DNA of 64,000 nucleotides. It comes from Cryptomeria japonica. Its lineage: Eukaryota > Streptophyta > Pinopsida > Cupressales > Cupressaceae. Each line of letters opens with the position of its first letter. The stretch's first letter is position 1. The DNA is taken from positions 765,253,483 to 765,317,482 of the forward strand of contig NC_081414.1 of assembly GCF_030272615.1 (NCBI RefSeq), in the 5' to 3' direction. The translations under genes were made by a program, and so were the position numbers. Shown piece after piece: positions 57,851 through 64,000 of the stretch. The notes beneath the pieces were generated by a model, which had not been told where the DNA came from, did not search any database, and saw only the letters and a list, made by a program, of their open reading frames with translations.

Positions 57851-58186
57851 TCAATAGAGACAACACTGAGGGCAGGCAGCTAGGCAGCAGAGGACACAGG
57901 GGTCAGATACGCCTATAGTCTGCGGGCAGGGGAGGAGATAGCCTACTGGAGAGACTTGTACTATGGAGTGGTGCCACGGAATCAGTGGGCTAGGAGCTTT
58001 CAAAGACCATTGCGGACTACGACGACCAATGGAGGGAGAGACATGAGACAAGCATCTAGTGGTGGGGTCATGGGTCCTCCACCACCACCAGATAGAGGGG
58101 GCAGGAGAGATGATCCTGGGGTGGGGCCTTCCAGGGCTCAGACTTCATCGAGGTCGGTTGGATCTAAGGGAGGGAGTTCATCATAG
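57851..58186 (+). pseudogene. PMD protein, C-terminal part
   Basis: The coding sequence resumes beyond the insertion: AYSLRAGEEIAYWRDLYYG, then GVVPRNQWARSFQRPLR, then a Gly/Ser/Pro-rich tail with GPPPPPDRGG and a stop at 58,184. Repetitive, low-complexity tails of this kind are usual in transposon-type PMD proteins. A TAG near 57,881 interrupts it. Confidence 0.7.
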
Positions 58187-60401
58187 CCTTAGAGGGCTCC
58201 CTATGTATCAGTTTTGTACCATTTTTGTATGATGATGTAGACACCTTCGGGTGATTGTAGCCATATGATTTTGACATCATTGTATCATGACACTTATGAT
58301 TTTGATATATATATATATATATGAGATGATTCATCCTTGTGGCAGCTATATGCATGCATACCTATGTGATGTTGCTTCTATGTGATGCATGTTTCTATAT
58401 GAGGCTTATGATATGCATGCAAATATGTACATGATGAAATGCAATATTTCTTTTTTGTTATTTTATGTTTGACATGTTATGAAAATACAAATGGAAATGT
58501 ATGAAATGCTGGTGAATATGATAATGCAAATAACTATTTACATGATGAGAATGTAAAATGTTCTAGCATGTGTTGTGTGCAGGATGTGGTGCAATTGTGA
58601 TATCTATATGTATATATGAAATGCTAATATGTGGTAATGCAGGTGCAAACTACATGAAATGTAAATATTTTGGTGTGTCATTATACTCAGCCATGTGATA
58701 ATGGGCTACATGGACTCAAGAAGGACAATGGAGGTCAATCGAGAAAGGGGGATGAAAGATAGAAGATATGAAAGTGAAAGAGCTTCTTGTGCTATTATCA
58801 TCATTGAGCTTTATTATGGCAAATAGGTTATGACAATCTAAGTATATGTTCGACCCATAAAGTCATTGTACCCATTTACATGGAGATCAAACAATTGCAA
58901 ACAAGGAATGCCCTAGTTCACACTAGACTCACAATGTCCTCATATCATTGGACAAGTCATAGCATTACTAAGAGACAATCCACAAACAACAAAGAAAAAT
59001 AGGTGACGATGCCCCATCCTCGCCTTTCTAGTCAAAGACATCCTGGAGATAAAATCTCTACTCAAAGACATCCCAAAAAAGCTAAAAGACATGTCACCAA
59101 AAAGATAAAATCAAAATAAAACCAAGACTAGACACCAACATTCATTGTAGTCCTCAAGTTTAGTGTCTCTTGTCACTTGTATAAGTCTATTTGATTGTGG
59201 TCACAATGTTTTCGTTCACAAAAGGATAGATAGCATTGAACCATAATGTTGTTGGAGTCTGTTGAAAGATTTGATTTGTTGAAGCCCATTGTTGTTGTAT
59301 ACATCTCATCTAAAACTAATTGAATCTATGAAATTGATACTTTATTGTGGAGAAGATGAAACTTTATTGCGGATATGTGATGCAAATGATCTTTCTAGTG
59401 CAGACTGTGCACAGGTAGACTGAAGAAAACTGGAAGAAATTGTACTCCTCGGAATGTGTGATGCTCTTAGTTCCACACCCATCACTAGACTTAGGATTTG
59501 TCGTAGCCACATATAGGAGCTGATTTATTATTGACAGAAAGGGGTGAAAAGGAAGGAGTATTATGAACGGCTAACCAATCTTAGGTAGATCAATAACAAG
59601 CCATGATGGGAAGGGGTAAGTTTATTATGGACAAAGAGGTTGTGAGTGTGTGCAAAGTGAAGGGATAAGATTGAATCCTAAAGGAGGGAGGAGCAATGTC
59701 TCTACACATGGCGCCAGTAACCCGATTTTCACCATGGTACTTGCCCAGGGCGCCACCAAAGTGGTTTTCACCGTTGGACGAATTTATTTCTCTTTACTTT
59801 TTTCAATTTTTCAATTTTTTTTTGTGTCACAAGGCGGTTGTTTGCCAGGTTTTCACCAAGTAACAATTTATTTTTATTTTTATGATTTTTTTGTATTTTT
59901 GATACTTCCATCATATTCTTATGTTATCCATTTGAGGATGAAAATCCTCCATCATGCCCTCATAATGCCCAAATCATCCCACACTTAGCCATTATCATCC
60001 AACCCATCCCTCTACCAAGCATTATCCAATCTTGTTGTGTAGTGGAGACCAATCCTTCCATAGGACCAATCTAGTAAAGTGAGGAAGAGGCACATTCTTC
60101 ACTTCACTGAAGGTCTAATCTGAGGAACAAGATATTGTCTTCGTGAGGGTATAATGGTCTTTTTTATGTGTTATGTTTATTTTGATTTAATCTAACCATT
60201 AACCCTCTTGTGGATTTTCCCTTGGTTCACTACCCATATAATTTTGGTCCTTTTCTAATGTGCTAGAACCAATTGTGTAGTCACCATACTTAACAAATTT
60301 AGGAAGGAATTCTCCCTTCTTCTTCCCATGCATAATTTATTTCTCCCTCCACATGAATTTCCACATGTATTCCAAAAATGCTAACTAGGGTGTTACAAAA
60401 A
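58187..60401. other. Non-coding stretch, nothing recognised
   Basis: A (TA)n run near 58,307-58,320, then loosely repetitive ATG-rich DNA (58,350-58,680). Near 59,700-59,860 there are three TTTTCACC words with GGCGCC, resembling LTR-element leader sequence. No credible frame. Confidence 0.4.
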
Positions 60402-61071
60402 CTAGGAGTTAATGTAGTGCTTGGGGCAACCATAAATCCTTATAAGAGTGTAGTCTGAGAAAAAGAACCAATCACCATGGTTGAATTTTGTAGCCTCATC
60501 CATCCTTTCTACCTTTGGCCTTAACAAATCTTTGATCTTTGTTGGTAGTCTATTGAGGGGGTAACCACAACATGAAGTTACCTTGACAAAAAAGCACTCA
60601 TGAAAGGTTAAATAATTAGCAGTGAGACAATGGCTACCTAATGAGTAACACCAACTTTGAATTGGTAGTGCCCTTCCACTTTCATAAAAAAACCTTAACC
60701 CTAACATGTTACTCCATTCACCAGTGTTGGTGCAGGATTAGATGGCATACTAAGGCATAGTATTTGAAAACAATATCTTTTTCCCCTTCTTTGATTTTGA
60801 TAAGTCCCTGATGTATCTCCTCCTAAATTAATATTTATAAACTTGTGTTGAATTCTCATTGCCATTAGCATATTTCTAATTGGTGTAGCTTTTTCTGAAT
60901 CCTTCCCTAAAACTTGGTAGAGAGCATAATAAATGTTAACAAAATAATTCTCAAATTTTTCTATCAAGAATGACTCTCGTTTTGCATTCAAAATTGGGAC
61001 CTTCCTATTGTCCTAGCCCTTCTTCCTAAAGAGAGGAACCTCCTCTACCCTAGGTATAATCTTATTATGGT
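60402..61071 (-). pseudogene. Second copy of the large unknown ORF, middle part
   Basis: Matching blocks to the 25-28.7 kb ORF: YYALYQVLGKDSEK (60,900) against MYWALCQVLGEDAES; LPIQSWCYSLG (60,650) against MPVQLWSTVLS; LRPKVERMDEATKFNHGDWF (60,510) against LRPKEFAKNIKIVHNWGDMY. Frameshifts and stops are frequent, so it is far older than the first copy. The insertion at 61,072 separates it from its N-terminus. Confidence 0.7.
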
Positions 61072-62018
61072 TGTGTTGGGATCCAAGAACACTGAGAGGG
61101 GGGGTGAATCGGTGTTCTACCAGAATGGAGAAATTTAACCTTATTAAAACAACAACTCAACAACTGGTAAACATAAAAGCATATAACAATAATCAACAAT
61201 GCAACCACAAAGATGAACACCATAACACCACATATTTATACATGGAAAACCTCAAAGAGGAAAAACCACAGTGGGATTGGAGACCCACAATATCTATCCA
61301 TTGATCAGATGAATAAATATTACAAAAAGGGGCTTGCACATGCAGGAAGGCCAACAGCCTAGAGCACACTGCTCATCACAAAAGGAGTCTTACTGACTAT
61401 ATAAAGCATCGGACAACAATCTAGAATGAAGATTGAATTGTAAGTATAGCATCTCCCATGCCCGAGTACAATTCTGGTTAATCTCAATACCGAAGGCCTT
61501 AAACCTCTTCCACAAACCCAATTCGATCACCTAGCAGAATAATCAGCAATGCATCAACCCACACGTTACATAAACCAGTCCATAACCTAGTAGAATAACC
61601 ACTAAACCTATAATAGGTCATCATAAGCCAAATAAAACACCACGAACAACTAGAGTATGAACATGATAACCATTCGCATCTAGATAACCTTCTAGAAGCC
61701 GCACCAACACCACTTATGCATAATATCAAAAGATATTCAACAAAGCTCTGTCAGTAAAACCCCTACCGGTAACCAAAAGGCTTACTAGAACAAGTGATAA
61801 CTTCCAATCCCGAACCAACTGAATGTGATACACATCAGGAACACATGAATAATCAATCCAAACTATTTCCATAGACCAAAGCATACCAGAGCATACCGAA
61901 GCATACCGGATCAACATGGTCTTACCAACTAGAAACCAATCATCATGTCAGGACCAATTGGATACCGGTAAACAACCAAAGCAGCTAGAGTAGCTGATGT
62001 TTCCATCAATGCAACACA
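61072..62018. mobile_element. 947-bp insertion splitting the second unknown-ORF copy
   Basis: The ends TGTGTTG (61,072-61,078) and CAACACA (62,012-62,018) are inverted repeats. Just inside the left end is CAAGAACACTGAGAGGGGGG. It shares several internal blocks with the insertion at 56,830-57,850. It interrupts an open frame, with ORF homology resuming on both sides. TG...CA ends would suit an LTR or a TIR element. No clear target-site duplication was found. Confidence 0.75.
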
Positions 62019-62831
62019 TAATTAATTCCTCCAAATTTCCAACAGGTTGTACCCTGCTTGGAATTTGTCCAAGTCTATTTCAATGAGGACCTCCCCACTT
62101 GGTCCAAAACATTCCACAATTGCAGTTTTACTTACATCCATGAGAATCCTTCCTTCAACATCCCTGACTGTCCTTGTGGAATAATCATATCTTAGAGCCA
62201 AAATTCTAACCAGGTCAGCTACAATAAAAACATTTGGCTCAATTAGCCTTGATAGTTTAAGAGACCATAGATTGGACAAGGGGACATGATCATTTCTCCT
62301 TTTGTAAAAGTATGAAAACAGGCTCCATCTTGTGGCAGGGAGGTGAGCACTTCTACAGTGAGCACAATCATCTGAAAAAATCACTTTGCATCTCTAATTC
62401 ATGCTTGAATCAGGGAGGATATCCAAAATATCTTGAGCATATGACCTTCCCTCTTCTTTTTCATGTTCTACAAGTTGCTTTGCAGTACTCACATTATCCA
62501 CCCTAACTATATCAACATATGGTTGTTCCCATTTTTGTGCTTGCACTTGAGTTGGGGCCTAGGCTTGTGCAAGACATCCTCCTTTTTTCTTGGGGCTCTT
62601 GGTTTTTTAGGTTTAGGATCTTGTGAACTAGAGGTTGTCTTTTATGTTCCTCGAAGCCCTAGGTTTTTTAGGTTTTGGCTCAATGGGAACAACGCTTGAT
62701 CCTACACCTTGTTCTACAATGGGTTTTACACGAGCCTCTATATTCAGCTCACTGCTTGTATTAGGGGGAATTACAATTACTCCTGGAACCTTCTTCCTCT
62801 TCTTACCATAAGACTCACCTTTTTTCAACAT
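62019..62831 (-). pseudogene. Second copy of the large unknown ORF, N-terminal part
   Basis: A plausible start lies at 62,831 (MLKKGESYGKKRKK), followed by a basic Pro/Lys-rich stretch with a repeated PKPKKPRA. At 62,300-62,040 are ADLVRILALRYDYSTRTVRD and VEGRILMDVSKTAIVECFG, matching DTDLLTQMALNYDSITRCIR and DVNGKTLVEINAEELRTAFG of the first copy. The N-terminal 60 residues differ from the first copy. It is interrupted by stops and by the insertion at 62,018. Confidence 0.65.
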
Positions 62832-64000
62832 TTTATCAAGTAAAATTATCTAGGGTTGTGCTATAATTCTACTCTTCTTGGAAATTTAAAGAACAAACAC
62901 AAAAGGAATTCAAATTGTCACAATTCAAACACAAAAGACACAAATTACTCACTATTCTCTTCACTTCCTTGAATAACCCTAGCTTTGTGATTGCACTCAT
63001 TTCACTTTGTCATCTCTAAGCTCTCTCTCTTTTGGATTCTTAGATACAAGGTGAAAGAATGATGCTCCGATCTCCAAATTTATTAAAGTTGCAAGTTCAC
63101 TTCAGGTCTTGTCCACATTAATACAATTGACATAATTCATTTGAAACAAGTAGTTGTGCTAAAATTTAAATCTAGACCATATGCAAATTTTTCCACATTT
63201 GCTAATTGAACAACCATGATTTAGTCTTCTCAACACTAACCACTGATGACTAGATATTCCTAATCCACAATGAAAATTAACACTATACTCATCTCTTATT
63301 AATACATTTGTGGCATCACCTCCTCAATGTCATCGGACCTTATTCCCTTTGTAAATACCTCCATATTATTAAAATAACAAAATACACAAATTACACACAA
63401 TTAGTCATTAATTAAAAACAAGTGTCCAATTACACTAAAAACATATAATAAGTTACAATTTGGCATCAAAATGTAATTTACATGCGCCAAGATATTTGCA
63501 AATCATAAGAAAATTACTTTAGTTACAAGAGGCCATAAGGTTGATTTACAAAGAATATATAATACAAACTTGAATATCATCTTGACGAGGACTCCCAACA
63601 TCTATCTCCCACGCTTACAACACAGGCGAGAACACTACCAAATCACTTTACCAAATGAAAAAGATACGAGAAGCCCTACCTCATTTTTATCCAAAATGAA
63701 AATGCAAATAACTCTAATATACCAAATAAATTTGTACAATTCTTGGACAGCATTGAAGGCTTCCCAATTCCTACTCAAATCAAATAAACCCAATTTGAAT
63801 CCATCCACAAACTTCTTCATTCTTTAAAATACAAAAATAAAGCCATAAGAGGACTTTTTTCTCTCCAAAATTTGGTTAAGTTCTTTTATTTGTAAAAAAA
63901 GAATGTTGCAAAAATAATGATGTGTTATTCCCCCCTCCCTAATTTTGAAAAACTCACATTTTTAAATAAAAATCCTACTTTCATGCTTTTCATGATTATT
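62832..64000. other. Non-coding stretch, nothing recognised
   Basis: AT-rich DNA upstream of the second unknown-ORF copy. No frame, dyad or recognisable LTR edge was found. The dyad arms of the first copy's upstream region are not present here. Confidence 0.45.

Overview
This window looks like intergenic DNA from a very large, repeat-rich seed-plant nuclear genome. A gymnosperm such as a conifer is my best inference, because gene density is very low, old and diverse Ty3/gypsy elements dominate, and the U6 gene has plant-type USE and TATA promoter elements. I see no intact conventional protein-coding host gene. The only genes that look functional are short Pol III RNA genes.

Layout. (1) 1-7,860, minus strand: a long Ty3/gypsy element of the Tat/Ogre type. 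It is one gag-PR-RT-RNaseH-aRNaseH-IN frame broken by 12 stop codons and one frameshift, with a 24/25-bp minisatellite just upstream of gag. (2) 7,861-12,250: non-coding leader/LTR-like DNA, the 5' end of a second gypsy element (primer-binding site plus gag stub), a tRNA-like SINE candidate, a (TC)n tract and a decayed LINE ORF1 with a DUF4283-like domain. (3) 12,250-18,070: AT-rich DNA with no gene, including three related hairpins near 17.1 kb. (4) 18,075-18,899: a Pol III island (U6 snRNA, tRNA-Thr, tRNA-Ala, tRNA-Gly). A partial inverted copy lies at 22,646-23,016, in which only tRNA-Ala is still intact. A short TIR element (MITE) follows.

(5) 24,122-about 39,600, minus strand: the most interesting block. 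It has a 5' LTR and PBS at 37.5 kb, an upstream coiled-coil ORF, gag-protease, an archaeal-type RNase H lying BEFORE reverse transcriptase, RT, a degenerate gypsy RNase H and integrase. Next comes a GC-rich region with three copies of a rigid 50-bp dyad that also occurs once in the 5' LTR. After that is an unfamiliar open reading frame of about 1,200 codons, and a related LTR that begins at 24,122. Whether this is one 15-kb element or two related elements side by side is unresolved. (6) 39.6-43.8 kb: repeats and non-coding DNA. (7) 43.8-46.15 kb, plus strand: a heavily decayed gypsy pol. (8) 46.5-46.9 kb: a recent 216-bp tandem duplication. (9) 49.2-51.34 kb, minus strand: a copia fragment (gag, protease, integrase; no RT). 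(10) 53.6-58.2 kb, plus strand: tandem repeats followed by a transposon-type plant mobile domain (PMD) gene, split by a roughly 1-kb insertion. (11) 60.4-62.8 kb, minus strand: a decayed relative of the large unknown ORF, split by a 947-bp copy of the same insertion family.

How the parts relate: the Tat-like element at 1-7.9 kb has the usual order RT-gRNaseH-aRNaseH-IN, while the 30.5-37.5 kb element has aRNaseH-RT-gRNaseH-IN. In both, the gypsy RNase H has lost visible catalytic acids while the archaeal-type one keeps them. Most premature stops read as CGA to TGA or CAG/CAA to TAG/TAA, which fits deamination of methylated cytosine in silenced elements.
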